Below, piece after piece: positions 25,632-34,548 of a DNA stretch of 64,000 nt. The notes under the pieces were generated by a model. It saw only the letters and a program-made list of their open reading frames with translations. It was not told the DNA's origin and did not search any database. The DNA is taken from the NCBI RefSeq assembly GCF_001423765.1, contig NZ_LMPG01000012.1, positions 280,400-344,399 on the forward strand, given 5' to 3'. Both the position numbers and the translations under genes were made by a program. This DNA comes from Sphingomonas sp. Leaf343. GTDB lineage: Bacteria > Pseudomonadota > Alphaproteobacteria > Sphingomonadales > Sphingomonadaceae. The number at the start of each line of letters is the position of its first letter. The first letter of the stretch is position 1.

Positions 25632-26588
25632 ATGGCCTCTGGTCTCGTAGCCCTTCTCGACGATGTCGCCGCGATCGCGCGTCTGGCCGCGGCGTCCGCC
25701 GACGATATCGCCGCCGCCTCGATGAAGGCGTCGTCCAAGGCGATGGGCGTGGTGGTCGACGACGCGGCGGTGACGCCGAAATACGTATCCGGCCTGACGC
25801 CCGCGCGCGAACTGCCGATCATCTGGCGGATCGCCAAGGGATCGCTGCGCAACAAGCTGCTGTTCCTGCTGCCCGGCGCATTGCTGCTCAGCGCGCTGGT
25901 GCCGTGGATCATCACCCCGATCCTGATGCTCGGCGGCCTGTACCTGTCCTACGAAGGCGCGGAAAAGATCATCGAGATGGTCACCGGCCACGGTCACGCC
26001 GCCGACGACGCGGCGCTGGCCGATCAGACGCCGGAGGAGATCGAGAACCAGAAGGTCGGCGGCGCCGTCCGCACCGACCTGATCCTGTCGGCGGAGATCA
26101 TGGCGATCGCTTTGTCGGAAGTGTCGGACCAGAGCTTTGCGACGCAGGCGGCGGCGCTGGTGGCGGTGTCGCTGCTGATTACCGGCGGCGTCTACGGCGT
26201 CGTCGCGCTGATCGTTAAGATGGACGATATCGGCCTGAATCTGGCGGCGCGGCGCAACGGTGCCGTGCAGGCACTGGGGCGCGGTCTGGTGACGGCGATG
26301 CCGGTCGTGCTGGCGATCCTGGCAAAGGTCGGGACGATCGCGATGCTGTGGGTCGGCGGCGGCATCCTCGTCCACGGGCTGGAGGAGTTCCATCTGGAAG
26401 CGTTGCCCCATGCCGCGCACGTCGTCTCCGATGCCGTCGCCCGCCTGACGCCGTTCGCACCCGGCATCGGGTCGTGGCTGGGCTTCGCCGTCGCGTCGGC
26501 GCTGGTCGGCCTGATCGTCGGCACGATCGTCGCGCTGATCGTGCCACGCGTCATGGCGCTGTTCGGCAAGACCGCGCCCGCCCACTGA
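25632..26588 (+). CDS. DUF808 family inner-membrane protein (YedI-like)
   Basis: 318 residues. The start MASGLVALLDDVAAIARLAA and the segment VVVDDAAVTPKYVSGLTPARELPIIWRIAKGSLRNK are diagnostic of DUF808. At least six hydrophobic segments follow, including pairs at about 78-105 and 170-200, and a final GFAVASALVGLIVGTIVALIV helix. It is a polytopic inner-membrane protein, possibly a transporter; no substrate is known. It is divergent from the CocE-like gene across 164 bp. Confidence 0.9.
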   Translation: MASGLVALLDDVAAIARLAAASADDIAAASMKASSKAMGVVVDDAAVTPKYVSGLTPARELPIIWRIAKGSLRNKLLFLLPGALLLSALVPWIITPILMLGGLYLSYEGAEKIIEMVTGHGHAADDAALADQTPEEIENQKVGGAVRTDLILSAEIMAIALSEVSDQSFATQAAALVAVSLLITGGVYGVVALIVKMDDIGLNLAARRNGAVQALGRGLVTAMPVVLAILAKVGTIAMLWVGGGILVHGLEEFHLEALPHAAHVVSDAVARLTPFAPGIGSWLGFAVASALVGLIVGTIVALIVPRVMALFGKTAPAH

Positions 26589-26624
26589 ACACGGGCGGAC
26601 GAACGGGCGCGGACGCGACCTCGC

Positions 26625-27341
26625 TCAGTTCGCCGTGTCGAGGATCGGCACGAACCCGCCATAGATCATGCGCTTGCCGTCGAACGGCATGTCGAGCGCA
26701 TGCACCCGCGGGTCCTCCATCATCTTGCCCATGCCCGCGTTGCGCGTCGCCTTATCCGGCCATTCTAGCCAACTGAACACGACCGCCTCGCCCGGCTCCA
26801 GTTGCACGGCGCGGCGGAAATCGGTCACCTTGCCCTCCGCGATATCCCCCGCCCAGTTCTCCGTCCCGCGCGTGCAGCCATTCTCCGCGATGATCGCCGT
26901 CATCGTGCGCGCATGGTCCAGATACGCCTCCTTCGACGCGATCGGCACGGCGGCGAGGAAACCATCGATATAGCCGAACGGACCACCCTGTCCGCCGTCG
27001 TAGATCTCGTCGAACCCGGCGTAGATCAGGCGCTTGCCGTCGAAGGGCATATCCTCCGGCGGCTTCATCCGCTCGTCTTCCATCATCGTCGTCTCGGCCG
27101 CCTTGGCGGTGGCATGGTCGGGCCAGACGATCCACGAGAACACGATCGTCTCGCCCTCCTCCGCCGCGACGGCGCGGTAGAAGTCCGTGAGTGTACCGTG
27201 CGGTACGTCGTCGCCCCAGCATTCCACCACCCGCGATGCGCCATATTCGAGGAACAGCGGCGCGGCCATCCGGGCCATCGCCAGATACGCGTCGCGCTTC
27301 CCGGTCGCGACGGGAATGACGAACCCTTGAACGTACGACAT
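26625..27341 (-). CDS. Tandem DUF1428 protein
   Basis: 238 residues made of two DUF1428 units. Unit 1 (about 1-117) starts MSYVQGFVIPVATGKRDAYL and holds WGDDVPHGTLTDFYRAV and MPFDGKRLIYAGF; unit 2 (about 121-236) repeats FGYIDGFLAAVPIASKEAYL, WAGDIAEGKVTDFRRAV and MPFDGKRMIYGGF. The usual family member is a single ~115-residue dimer subunit with a ferredoxin-like fold, so this looks like a fused dimer. Function is unknown. It lies downstream of a VOC protein on the same strand. Confidence 0.88.
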   Translation of the reverse strand: MSYVQGFVIPVATGKRDAYLAMARMAAPLFLEYGASRVVECWGDDVPHGTLTDFYRAVAAEEGETIVFSWIVWPDHATAKAAETTMMEDERMKPPEDMPFDGKRLIYAGFDEIYDGGQGGPFGYIDGFLAAVPIASKEAYLDHARTMTAIIAENGCTRGTENWAGDIAEGKVTDFRRAVQLEPGEAVVFSWLEWPDKATRNAGMGKMMEDPRVHALDMPFDGKRMIYGGFVPILDTAN

Positions 27342-27357
27342 GATTCTCTCCTCCCTG

Positions 27358-27456
27358 TTATCCGCCGATCATGACTGCGTGACTAAGGATCGCCAAGACC
27401 GTCGCCACGAATGCCAGCGCGCCGGTCTTCAGATCGGGTCCGACGCGCCGGCACAC
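27358..27456 (-). CDS. Possible 32-residue single-helix membrane peptide
   Basis: A GTG at 27456, one base past the VOC stop codon, opens a 32-codon frame: VCRRVGPDLKTGALAFVATV followed by a further hydrophobic run ending HAVMIGG. It has a positively charged start and one 17-residue hydrophobic helix and fills the gap between the VOC and DUF1428 genes. No clear ribosome-binding site was seen and no homologue is recognised, so this is a weak call. Confidence 0.3.
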   Translation of the reverse strand: MCRRVGPDLKTGALAFVATVLAILSHAVMIGG

Positions 27457-27457
27457 G

Positions 27458-27895
27458 TCATGCGGCCTGAATCTGGCTGCCCATCGCGGCGAGTGCGGCG
27501 TCGAGGTCCATGTACATCGGCTCGAAGATATGGCCGTCCGGATCCTCGAAGCTGCGCCCGTACATGAAGCCGTGATCCTGTGGCGGCCGGATGTCCGCCT
27601 TGCCGCCAGCCGTCGCCGCCGCTTCGGTGATCGCATCCACCGCCTCCCGGCTGTCCTGCGACAGGCACAGCAGCACTTCCGTGCTCTGGTGCGCGTCGGC
27701 GATCGGCTTCGGCGAAAACCCGGCGAAGAAATCGTGGCTCAGCAGCATGAACACGATCGTGTCCGAGAACTGCATCGACGCCGCCTTGCCGGGCTGGCTG
27801 AACCGCTCGTCCTTCGTCGCGCCGATCGCCTGATAGAAGGCGATGGACGCCTCCACGTCCTTCACCGGCAGGTTCACGAAGATCATTTTGGCCAT
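27458..27895 (-). CDS. VOC-family (glyoxalase-fold) protein
   Basis: 145 residues from the ATG at 27895 (MAKMIFVNLPVKDVEASIAFY). It shows the paired beta-alpha-beta-beta-beta motifs: VKDVEASIAFYQAIGATKDE in the first half and AVDAITEAAATAGGKAD with GFMYGRSFEDPDGHIFEPMYMD in the second. The latter is the usual metal-site region (Asp-Pro-Asp-Gly-His and Glu). Likely a lyase, dioxygenase or resistance-type protein with unknown substrate. It is divergent from an HxlR regulator that probably controls it. Confidence 0.87.
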   Translation of the reverse strand: MAKMIFVNLPVKDVEASIAFYQAIGATKDERFSQPGKAASMQFSDTIVFMLLSHDFFAGFSPKPIADAHQSTEVLLCLSQDSREAVDAITEAAATAGGKADIRPPQDHGFMYGRSFEDPDGHIFEPMYMDLDAALAAMGSQIQAA

Positions 27896-27942
27896 GTCGT
27901 CTCTCCCCTCTGCGAATCGCTGTTTGCCTTGGATGCTATATC

Positions 27943-27961
27943 TAGTTATCAAATACAACTA
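27943..27961. promoter_or_regulatory. Inverted repeat at the HxlR start codon
   Basis: TAGTT-N9-AACTA (27943-27961) lies in an AT-rich stretch between the divergent VOC and HxlR genes, and its last base is the first base of the HxlR ATG. HxlR proteins bind short palindromes in such regions, so autorepression and control of the VOC/DUF1428 genes are plausible. Only five bases per arm match. Confidence 0.4.
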
Positions 27962-28632
27962 TGAAGTCAGAAAAGCTAACCAGGTGGTATGACGATGCCT
28001 GCGGCACGGCGCATGCGCTGGAATTGCTGGGGGAGCGCTGGGCGATGCTCGTCGTGCGGGAACTGATGTTCGGTCCGCGCCGCTTCGGGGAATTGCGCGG
28101 CGGCTTGCCGGGCATCAGCGCGAACATCCTGACGCAGCGGCTGGCCGGACTGGAGGCGGCGGGCGTGCTCCGTCGCCGCCACCTGCCGCCGCCCGCCAGC
28201 GCGCAGGTCTACGAGCTGACGCCCTGGGGGTATGAGAGCGAGCCGATCATGCAGGCGCTGGGCCGCTGGGCGACCCGGTCGCCGGATCACGACCCCACCC
28301 TGCCGTTCTCCGCCGCCTCGGCGATGATGTCCCTGCGGACGATGATCGATGTCGACAAGGCCCGCAGCATGGACGCGACGATCGGCTTCCGCTTCGGCAA
28401 CGACTCGTTCCTCGCACGGCTGAAGAACCGCGAACTGACGATCGCGCGCGGCGACGGACCCGCCGACGTGACGCTCGAAACCGATCCGGTCACGATGGCC
28501 GCACTCGTCTACGGCAAATGGCCGCTGGCGGAGGCGGAGGCCGCCGAAGCCGTCCGCGTGACGGGCAATCGGGTGACATGGGATCGTTTCGTGACGCTTT
28601 TCGCGCTGCCGTCGAAGGTGTCGGTTGAGTAG
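27961..28632 (+). CDS. HxlR-family transcriptional regulator with SCP2-like tail
   Basis: 223 residues. The HxlR winged helix (about 10-105) is clear: WYDDACGTAHALELLGERWA, VVRELMFGPRRFGELRGGLPGISANILTQRLAGLEAAGVLRRR and YELTPWGYESEPIMQALGRWA. The C-terminal ~100 residues (MDATIGFRFGNDSFLARLKN, ADVTLETDPVTMAALVYGKWPLAEAEA) resemble an SCP2/sterol-carrier-like ligand domain, as in longer HxlR members. Divergent from the VOC gene, its likely target. An unusually short AT-rich leader precedes the ATG and no good ribosome-binding site is visible. Confidence 0.88.
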   Translation: MKSEKLTRWYDDACGTAHALELLGERWAMLVVRELMFGPRRFGELRGGLPGISANILTQRLAGLEAAGVLRRRHLPPPASAQVYELTPWGYESEPIMQALGRWATRSPDHDPTLPFSAASAMMSLRTMIDVDKARSMDATIGFRFGNDSFLARLKNRELTIARGDGPADVTLETDPVTMAALVYGKWPLAEAEAAEAVRVTGNRVTWDRFVTLFALPSKVSVE

Positions 28633-28675
28633 GGAGCGTCGCCTGCCCTAAGGCGTTCGGACAGAAGAGGCCCGA

Positions 28676-29680
28676 ATGACCGAAATTTCCAATACGCAGC
28701 CCGACAGCCGGGAGACCACGATCCTCGACGCGCCCGACCGGATGGTCGGTGTGCGCGACCTGTTCGGGATCGATCTCGATATGGAGGTGCCCGCCTTCTC
28801 GGAGGCCGACGAGCGCGTGCCCGATCTCGATCCGGCCTATGTGTTCGATCACGACACGACGCTCGCCGTGCTGGCGGGCTTCGCGCACAACCGGCGCGTG
28901 ATGGTGCAGGGCTATCACGGCACCGGCAAGTCGACGCACATCGAACAGGTCGCGGCGCGGCTCAACTGGCCGTGCATCCGCATCAACCTCGACGCGCATA
29001 TCAGCCGTATCGACCTCGTCGGTCGCGACGCGATCGTGCTGCGCGATGGTCAGCAGGTCACCGAGTTCCGGGAAGGGCTCTTGCCCTGGGCGCTCCAGAC
29101 GCCGACCGCCTTGGTGTTCGACGAATACGACGCCGGTCGCCCGGACGTGATGTTCGTGATCCAGCGCGTGCTGGAGACGGAGGGAAAGCTGACGCTGCTC
29201 GACCAGAACCGCGTCATCCGCCCCAGCCCGTGGTTCCGCCTGTTCGCGACCGCCAATACGGTCGGCCTCGGCGATACCAGCGGGCTGTACCACGGCACGC
29301 AGCAGATCAACCAGGGTCAGATGGACCGCTGGAACATCGTCGTCACGCTCAACTACCTGCCCGCCGCCACCGAGGCGCAGATCGTGCTCGCCAAGTCCGG
29401 CGAATACGACAAGCCGGACGGCAAGAAGGTCGTGGAGAACATGGTCCGCGTCGCCGACCTGACGCGCAAGGGCTTCGTCAACGGCGACATCTCGACCGTC
29501 ATGAGCCCGCGCACCGTCATCACCTGGGCGCAGAACGCGCTGATCTTCGGCGACGTCGGCTTCGCGTTCCGCCTGTCGTTCCTGAACAAGTGCGACGAGG
29601 CGGAGCGGTCGCTCGTTGCGGAATATTACCAGCGCGTCTTCGGCAAGGACCTGCCCGAAAGCGTCGTCGGCAAGGGCTGA
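28676..29680 (+). CDS. cobS: Cobaltochelatase subunit CobS
   Basis: 334 residues, family length. AAA+ ATPase with Walker [10 protein letters not shown], Walker [11 protein letters not shown], and the sensor region [36 protein letters not shown]. The N-terminal [22 protein letters not shown] is typical of CobS. With CobT it drives ATP-dependent cobalt insertion by CobN into hydrogenobyrinate a,c-diamide (aerobic cobalamin route). cobT lies 1.4 kb downstream, separated by an opposite-strand gene; no cobN is in the window. Confidence 0.95.
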   Translation: MTEISNTQPDSRETTILDAPDRMVGVRDLFGIDLDMEVPAFSEADERVPDLDPAYVFDHDTTLAVLAGFAHNRRVMVQGYHGTGKSTHIEQVAARLNWPCIRINLDAHISRIDLVGRDAIVLRDGQQVTEFREGLLPWALQTPTALVFDEYDAGRPDVMFVIQRVLETEGKLTLLDQNRVIRPSPWFRLFATANTVGLGDTSGLYHGTQQINQGQMDRWNIVVTLNYLPAATEAQIVLAKSGEYDKPDGKKVVENMVRVADLTRKGFVNGDISTVMSPRTVITWAQNALIFGDVGFAFRLSFLNKCDEAERSLVAEYYQRVFGKDLPESVVGKG

Positions 29681-29686
29681 GACGCC

Positions 29687-29722
29687 AAAAAAGGGGGAGG
29701 CGACCGTCCGGCCGCCTCCCCC
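29687..29722 (-). terminator. Intrinsic terminator of the PEP-CTERM gene (bidirectional)
   Basis: Arms GGGGGAGGCG (29693-29702) and CGCCTCCCCC (29713-29722) with a 10-nt loop. The six A residues at 29687-29692 become a T-run after the hairpin on the minus strand, so it is a good intrinsic terminator for the PEP-CTERM gene and, facing a C/T-rich tail, a weaker one for cobS. Confidence 0.8.
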
Positions 29723-29737
29723 CCCTTCTCCGTGCGT

Positions 29738-30703
29738 TCAGGCGGTGGCGAGCGTCGCGACCGCGCGGCGACGGCGCAGGCCGCCACCGATTCCGCCCAT
29801 GCCCAGGATCATCATCGCCCACGTCGCCGGCTCCGGCACCGCTCCGGCCATGCTCATCCCGCCGACGCCCTTGAAGCCCATGATGAAGGTCGCATAGCCG
29901 GCCGTGCCGCCGTCCTTGTCCAGCCCCGACTGGCCGAACGAGTACATCTCCGCCCCGACCGCGCCGAGTGCGGCAAGCGCCGACGGTTCGTCTTTCGTCG
30001 CACCGAAGTAGATCGAGAAGCTCTGCGACGCCCCCGCCGCGAGCGGCGAGAAGGAGAAGTCGAACAGCGCGCCGTGATCGTACGGCCCCGCGTCGACGAA
30101 ATCGCCCTCGGCCCCGCCGACCAGCGCGCCGCGATCGCCGAACGGGTTGGACGACGCGAAGCCGTTGTCGCTCGTATAGAGGACGTTCTTCGCGCCGGTC
30201 GTGCCCTGGATCGTCGAATATTCGTAGAACGCCGTCGGCTCGATGTCCCAGTCCATCACGCGCCGGTAGAGGACGTTGCCGCTCGTCGCGGCGGTGCCGG
30301 TGTTGGTGATCGTCACGTCGACGCGGTACAGGTCGGCGACCTTGCTGGGGGTGTAGGCATGCGTCACCTGCAACGGCGCGGCGCTCAGCGCGACGGTGGA
30401 GGTCGCCGTGCTCGCCGTGCTGGCGAACGATACGAGGTTCAGGCCCGACGTGCCGATCGCCGAATTGGCGTAGCCGGTGATCCCGGTGCCCGCGACGGCG
30501 ACGCCCCAGCCCTCGCACGTGCAACCCGGATACGTCGCCTCGAACCCGGTCCGCAGATCCTTCATCCCGACGCCCGCCGTATTGAGGTCGCCCAGGCTGC
30601 GCACGCCGAGCTGGATCGTGCCATTGTCGATCACCGCCTGCGCGCCGGCGATCGAGGGAAGCGCGAGGAAGGCGGCGCTGGCGGCGAGGATCGTCTTGAG
30701 CAT
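29738..30703 (-). CDS. PEPxxWA-CTERM sorting-domain exported protein
   Basis: 321 residues from the ATG at 30703. Signal peptide at about 1-22 (LPSIAGAQA). The body is Gly/Ser/Thr-rich beta-structure. The C-terminus has the exosortase signal: VPEPATWAMMILGMGGIGGG, about 20 hydrophobic residues, then RRRR. Such proteins are exported, processed by a proteobacterial exosortase and shown on the surface or in the biofilm matrix. It lies between cobS and cobT on the opposite strand with its own terminator, so it is a separate unit. Confidence 0.87.
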   Translation of the reverse strand: MLKTILAASAAFLALPSIAGAQAVIDNGTIQLGVRSLGDLNTAGVGMKDLRTGFEATYPGCTCEGWGVAVAGTGITGYANSAIGTSGLNLVSFASTASTATSTVALSAAPLQVTHAYTPSKVADLYRVDVTITNTGTAATSGNVLYRRVMDWDIEPTAFYEYSTIQGTTGAKNVLYTSDNGFASSNPFGDRGALVGGAEGDFVDAGPYDHGALFDFSFSPLAAGASQSFSIYFGATKDEPSALAALGAVGAEMYSFGQSGLDKDGGTAGYATFIMGFKGVGGMSMAGAVPEPATWAMMILGMGGIGGGLRRRRAVATLATA

Positions 30704-31071
30704 CGTGGAACCCCTGTGTCGTGGCCCCCTGATCGGGCCATTGTGGAATCCGACGGGACGAGGTCTTTCCGGATGAGCGATACCCCTCACGACCGACGCC
30801 CTCGCGCCCGCCATGTGATGTCCGTTCATGCTGTCAAAGGTCTTCGCGTCGTTGATCCCGAGCTATGGCCCCGTTCACCCGCCGTAAATGATTCTCTGAA
30901 CGCTGGAAAATCCAATAAGCCGTTGATTTCACGCGTTAATCATAGCGTTCTGTCTCGTTTTGACGCGGCTCCGGACCACAATCGTCCTTACAAGACATTG
31001 TAAACACTACATTATCTATAAGCGCCCATCAGCCGTTCCCATCGCGCCCGCTGCGTGGCAGAGGGATCGGC
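30704..31071. other. 368-bp non-coding, AT-rich spacer upstream of cobT
   Basis: No convincing gene. It must hold the promoters of the minus-strand PEP-CTERM gene and of cobT. GC drops sharply between about 30880 and 31020. The only distinct element is a perfect inverted repeat TTACAA-GACA-TTGTAA at 30988-31003, 69 bp before cobT, which could be a regulator site. I saw no cobalamin riboswitch-like block. Confidence 0.5.
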
Positions 31072-32898
31072 ATGGCGAGTAACGAGACCCCCCTCGACCG
31101 GTTCAAGGCCGTTCTCGGCGGCACCGCCCGCGCGCTCGCGGACGAGGCCGAGGTGGAGCTGGCCTTCACCGCCGACGTGCCGGTGCAGTCGGGCAAGCAT
31201 ATCAAGGTGCCGATGCCCCCCCGGGCGCTGCCGCCCGAACAGGTGGCGGAGGCGCGCGGCTTCGCGGACGGGTTCGCGCTCAGGCTGCGGCTGCACGATG
31301 CGGCGCTGCATGCGCGCGGAGCGCCGGCGGAACCGGTGGCGCGCGCGGTGTTCGACGCGGTCGAGACGGCGCGGGTCGAGGCACTGGGCAGCCGCGGCTA
31401 TCAGGGCATCGGCGACAATCTGGCGCAGGCGCTGGAGATGCGGATGCGGTCGGACCCGATCGGGCGGGCGCGGACGCGGGCGGAGGTGCCGCTGTCGACC
31501 GCGCTGGGCCTGATGGTGCGCGAGGCGCTGACCGGGCGCGACACGCCGGCGGCGGCGCTGCCCGGTCTGGCGCTGGTCCGCGACTGGGTCGATGCGAAGG
31601 CGGACCTGTCGGCGCTGGCGCTGGCGCTGGACGACCAGCGCGCGTTCCAGTCGCTGGCGACGCGCCTGCTCGCCGATCTGGAGCTGATCGAGGCCGAGCA
31701 GCAGCCCGAGGACGCGGACGAGGGCGGCGAGGAGGACGAGGGTCAGGACGACGCCTCCGGCGACGACGACAGCGACGACGCCGAGGACGGCGGCCAGAGC
31801 GAAGGCGAGGTCGAGGCGCGCGGCGAGCAGCAGGAGGCCGACGGCGACGAGGGCGACGCGCAGGATCAGGGCGAGGACGCGCCGGACGACATGGACGGCG
31901 AACCCGGCGACGAGGGCGAGGACGGGATGCAGCCGGTCCGCCCCAACCGGCCGATGGCGGACCCGAGCGGCCAGTTCGACTACAAGCCGTGGACGACCCA
32001 GTTCGACGAGGTCGTGACCGCCGCCGACCTGTGCGACGCCGACGAGCTGACGCGCCTGCGCGGTTATCTCGACCAGCAGCTGGCGCATCTGCAATCGGCG
32101 GTATCGAAGCTGGCCAACCGGCTCCAGCGCCGGCTGATGGCGCAGCAGAACCGGTCCTGGGACTTCGATCAGGAGGAAGGGCTGCTCGACGCCGCCCGGC
32201 TGGCGCGCGTCGTGACCAGCCCCGGCCAGTCGCTCAGCTACAAGGTCGAGCGGGATACCGATTTCCGCGACACGGTGGTGACGTTGCTGATCGACAACAG
32301 CGGATCGATGCGTGGCCGACCGATCTCGATCGCCGCGATCTCCGCGGACATCCTCGCCCGCACGCTGGAGCGGTGTGGCGTCAAGACCGAGATCCTCGGC
32401 TTCACGACGCGCGCGTGGAAGGGCGGACAAAGCCGCGAGACGTGGCTCGCCGCCGGCCGCCCGCCCCAGCCGGGACGACTCAACGACGTCCGCCACATCG
32501 TCTATAAAAAGGCGGACGAGCCCTGGCGGCGGGCGCGCACCAGTCTTGGCCTGATGATGCGCGAAGGGCTGCTGAAGGAGAATATCGATGGCGAGGCGCT
32601 GCTGTGGGCGCACGCCCGGCTGATCGCCCGGCCGGAGGAACGCCGCATCCTGATGGTCATCAGCGATGGCGCACCGGTCGACGATTCCACGCTGTCGGTG
32701 AACTCCGGCTCCTATCTGGAACGGCATCTGCGGCAGGTGATCGGCTGGATCGAGGGCAAGTCGCCGGTCGAACTGATCGCGATCGGCATCGGCCACGATG
32801 TGACGCGCTATTACAGCCGGGCGGTAACGATCATGGACGCGGAACAGCTCGGCGGCACGATCATCGAACAACTGGCCGCGCTGTTCGACACGGATTGA
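31072..32898 (+). CDS. cobT: Cobaltochelatase subunit CobT
   Basis: 608 residues. Residues about 1-200 form the conserved N-terminal domain ([20 protein letters not shown]). Residues about 205-290 are a very acidic Asp/Glu linker, typical of CobT/BchD-like subunits. The C-terminal VWA domain has the MIDAS motif [13 protein letters not shown] and ends with [25 protein letters not shown]. It partners CobS in the AAA+ ring that powers CobN. The start ATG is preceded by AGAGGGATCGGC. Confidence 0.95.
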   Translation: MASNETPLDRFKAVLGGTARALADEAEVELAFTADVPVQSGKHIKVPMPPRALPPEQVAEARGFADGFALRLRLHDAALHARGAPAEPVARAVFDAVETARVEALGSRGYQGIGDNLAQALEMRMRSDPIGRARTRAEVPLSTALGLMVREALTGRDTPAAALPGLALVRDWVDAKADLSALALALDDQRAFQSLATRLLADLELIEAEQQPEDADEGGEEDEGQDDASGDDDSDDAEDGGQSEGEVEARGEQQEADGDEGDAQDQGEDAPDDMDGEPGDEGEDGMQPVRPNRPMADPSGQFDYKPWTTQFDEVVTAADLCDADELTRLRGYLDQQLAHLQSAVSKLANRLQRRLMAQQNRSWDFDQEEGLLDAARLARVVTSPGQSLSYKVERDTDFRDTVVTLLIDNSGSMRGRPISIAAISADILARTLERCGVKTEILGFTTRAWKGGQSRETWLAAGRPPQPGRLNDVRHIVYKKADEPWRRARTSLGLMMREGLLKENIDGEALLWAHARLIARPEERRILMVISDGAPVDDSTLSVNSGSYLERHLRQVIGWIEGKSPVELIAIGIGHDVTRYYSRAVTIMDAEQLGGTIIEQLAALFDTD

Positions 32899-32978
32899 AC
32901 GCTCCGCAGCGATAATATCCGTTGTCGCTGCTGCGCACCTGAATATACCGTCGTGACGTTCCAATGGGGGTTGGGGTC

Positions 32979-33542
32979 ATGGCCGGAGTCGCAATCGATA
33001 CGACCGCGGATGTCTTCACGTCGGTCCTGCAGGACAGGGTGAAGGCGACAGCGAAACAAAGCCTGCGACGATATTCGCACGATGACAAAGTCGTCGAAGC
33101 GGGCGCAACACTGGTCGGTAGCGTTCTGGACGCCGCGATCGAAAGCATCCGCAAGAAGGGTGACGTTGATATATCGACGATAGTCAGCGTCGTGGCGAAA
33201 AACTCCGCATCGATCGCGGGGCTGAGCGAAGGGCAGAAGATGGCGTGCTACAGCGCCCTGTTCGATTTCGCCGCAGAGGGCACCGGATCGGCCACCCTGA
33301 TTAGCTCGATCGCGGGGGCGGAGGTCGTTACAGGCGGGATGGCGACGCCGGTCATCGCGATGCAGGCGGCGCTGCTCGCGAAGCAGACCGCCGACCTGAC
33401 CAATGCCGCGATCAAGGTTCAGCAGCAATGCGGTCCGCTCGCGATCAGAGGCTATTCCGACATGAAGGTCGATTTCGCCATCTTCGGTGCGGAGGCGCTG
33501 AGGCAGCTTCAGAACAGTTTGATGCGCTCGGTCCCCTATTAG
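32979..33542 (+). CDS. Hypothetical protein, Ala/Ser-rich helical
   Basis: 187 residues from the ATG at 32979, which has GGGGG eight bases upstream; an ATG at 32964 is in frame and would add MGVGV. Not recognised. The sequence alternates amphipathic helices (residues about 8-35, DVFTSVLQDRVKATAKQSL) with a hydrophobic glycine-rich stretch (about 93-125, LISSIAGAEVVTGGMATPVI). No signal peptide. Base composition is lower in GC than cobT, so it may have been acquired. Downstream of cobT by 80 bp. Confidence 0.65.
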   Translation: MAGVAIDTTADVFTSVLQDRVKATAKQSLRRYSHDDKVVEAGATLVGSVLDAAIESIRKKGDVDISTIVSVVAKNSASIAGLSEGQKMACYSALFDFAAEGTGSATLISSIAGAEVVTGGMATPVIAMQAALLAKQTADLTNAAIKVQQQCGPLAIRGYSDMKVDFAIFGAEALRQLQNSLMRSVPY

Positions 33543-33607
33543 GGGAAAAAGCCGCGGCTGTAACGCAGCCTGTCCTCCCGCGTCGGGTGGCACGCCCCCG
33601 TTCACCG

Positions 33608-34144
33608 TCATTCCATCGCCGCATCCAGCATCTCCAGCGCGATCAGCACGCTGCGGTCCCGCACCGGGTCGCGACCGATGTCGCCGAAATGGCATTCCCG
33701 GTGGCGCGTCTCGCCCGAGCGGGTGGCGCAGGCGATGTGGACCAGGCCCGGTTCGTCGTCCGGCCCGGCCGGCCCCGCGAACCCGGTGATGCCGATCGCG
33801 ACATCGCCGTGGGAATGGGTCAGTGCGCCCTCCGCCATCGCGATCGCCGTCTCCCGGCTGACGACGCCGCATTGTGTGATCCGCCGCTGCTCCAGCCCCA
33901 GCAACTCGCATTTCGCCACTTCGCTGTAGACGACGAAGCCACGCTCGAAGGCACCTGACGCGCCTTCGATATCGGTCAGCAGCGATGCCAGTTGCCCGCC
34001 CGTGCAGCTTTCCGCCGTCACGATCGACCATCCGCGCTCCGTCGCGCGCTCCAGCACCCGCCTCGCCCTGCCTGCCGACCCGCCTGCCTCCGACCCGCCT
34101 GCCTCCGACCCGCCTGCCTCCGACTTACCTGTCTCCGACTCCAT
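33608..34144 (-). CDS. pncC: CinA C-terminal-domain nicotinamide-nucleotide amidase (PncC)
   Basis: 178 residues. From about residue 27 it matches the CinA C-terminal domain: GWSIVTAESCTGGQLASLLTDIEGASG (active-site TAESCTGG), GFVVYSEVAKCELLG, VSRETAIAMAEGAL and VAIGITGFAGPAG. It deamidates NMN to nicotinate mononucleotide in pyridine nucleotide salvage. The first 25 residues are a repeat, SEAGG three times, encoded by a 15-bp minisatellite and not part of the domain; a shorter product could start only at a non-ATG codon. No MoaB-like N-terminal domain. Confidence 0.9.
   Translation of the reverse strand: MESETGKSEAGGSEAGGSEAGGSAGRARRVLERATERGWSIVTAESCTGGQLASLLTDIEGASGAFERGFVVYSEVAKCELLGLEQRRITQCGVVSRETAIAMAEGALTHSHGDVAIGITGFAGPAGPDDEPGLVHIACATRSGETRHRECHFGDIGRDPVRDRSVLIALEMLDAAME
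34081..34140. repeat. 15-bp minisatellite in the 5' end of the pncC-like gene
   Basis: Three perfect units CGCCTGCCTCCGACC (34081-34125, the last base varying) and a diverged fourth (34126-34140) in tandem. Being a multiple of three, copy changes keep frame and vary the number of SEAGG pentapeptides. Slippage polymorphism is likely. Confidence 0.85.
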
Positions 34145-34270
34145 GCTCTCGCGATCCTCTCTCCGTGCCGGATCAACCGACCACGGTTCGACGGGTTTCC
34201 GGTCAGATCATTGATCGCGATCAAACCTGCGCTTTCGACATCGCGCGCATCGGCGGGTAGATGACCGGGC

Positions 34271-34537
34271 ATGGCCATCGTAATCCAGTCGCCGGAGGGA
34301 GGCTTTGTCGGCCCGGTCAAGCGGTCGGTGACGATCGCCGGCCATCAGACTTCCATCAGTCTGGAACCGGGCTTCTGGACGGCGCTGGAGGAGGCGGCGA
34401 CCCGCCGCGCGCTGCCGCTGTCCGCGCTGGTCGCGGCCATCGACGCGGTGCGGATCACGGCGGCCGACCCGCCCAATCTGGCCAGCGCCATCCGGTCATG
34501 GCTCCTCGCGGATGCAACGCAGGATCATGCTCCATGA
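34271..34537 (+). CDS. Ribbon-helix-helix domain protein
   Basis: 88 residues. KRSVTIAGHQTSISLEPGFWTALEEAATRRALPLSALVAAID followed by NLASAIRSWLL matches the RHH_4 group: the beta strand SVTIAGHQTSISLE, helix ALEEAATRR and helix ALVAAIDAV. A small dimeric DNA-binding protein with unknown targets. It sits just upstream of, and in line with, the Fur-type siderophore receptor locus but ends before its promoter. Confidence 0.85.
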   Translation: MAIVIQSPEGGFVGPVKRSVTIAGHQTSISLEPGFWTALEEAATRRALPLSALVAAIDAVRITAADPPNLASAIRSWLLADATQDHAP

Positions 34538-34548
34538 TGCCCATCACT

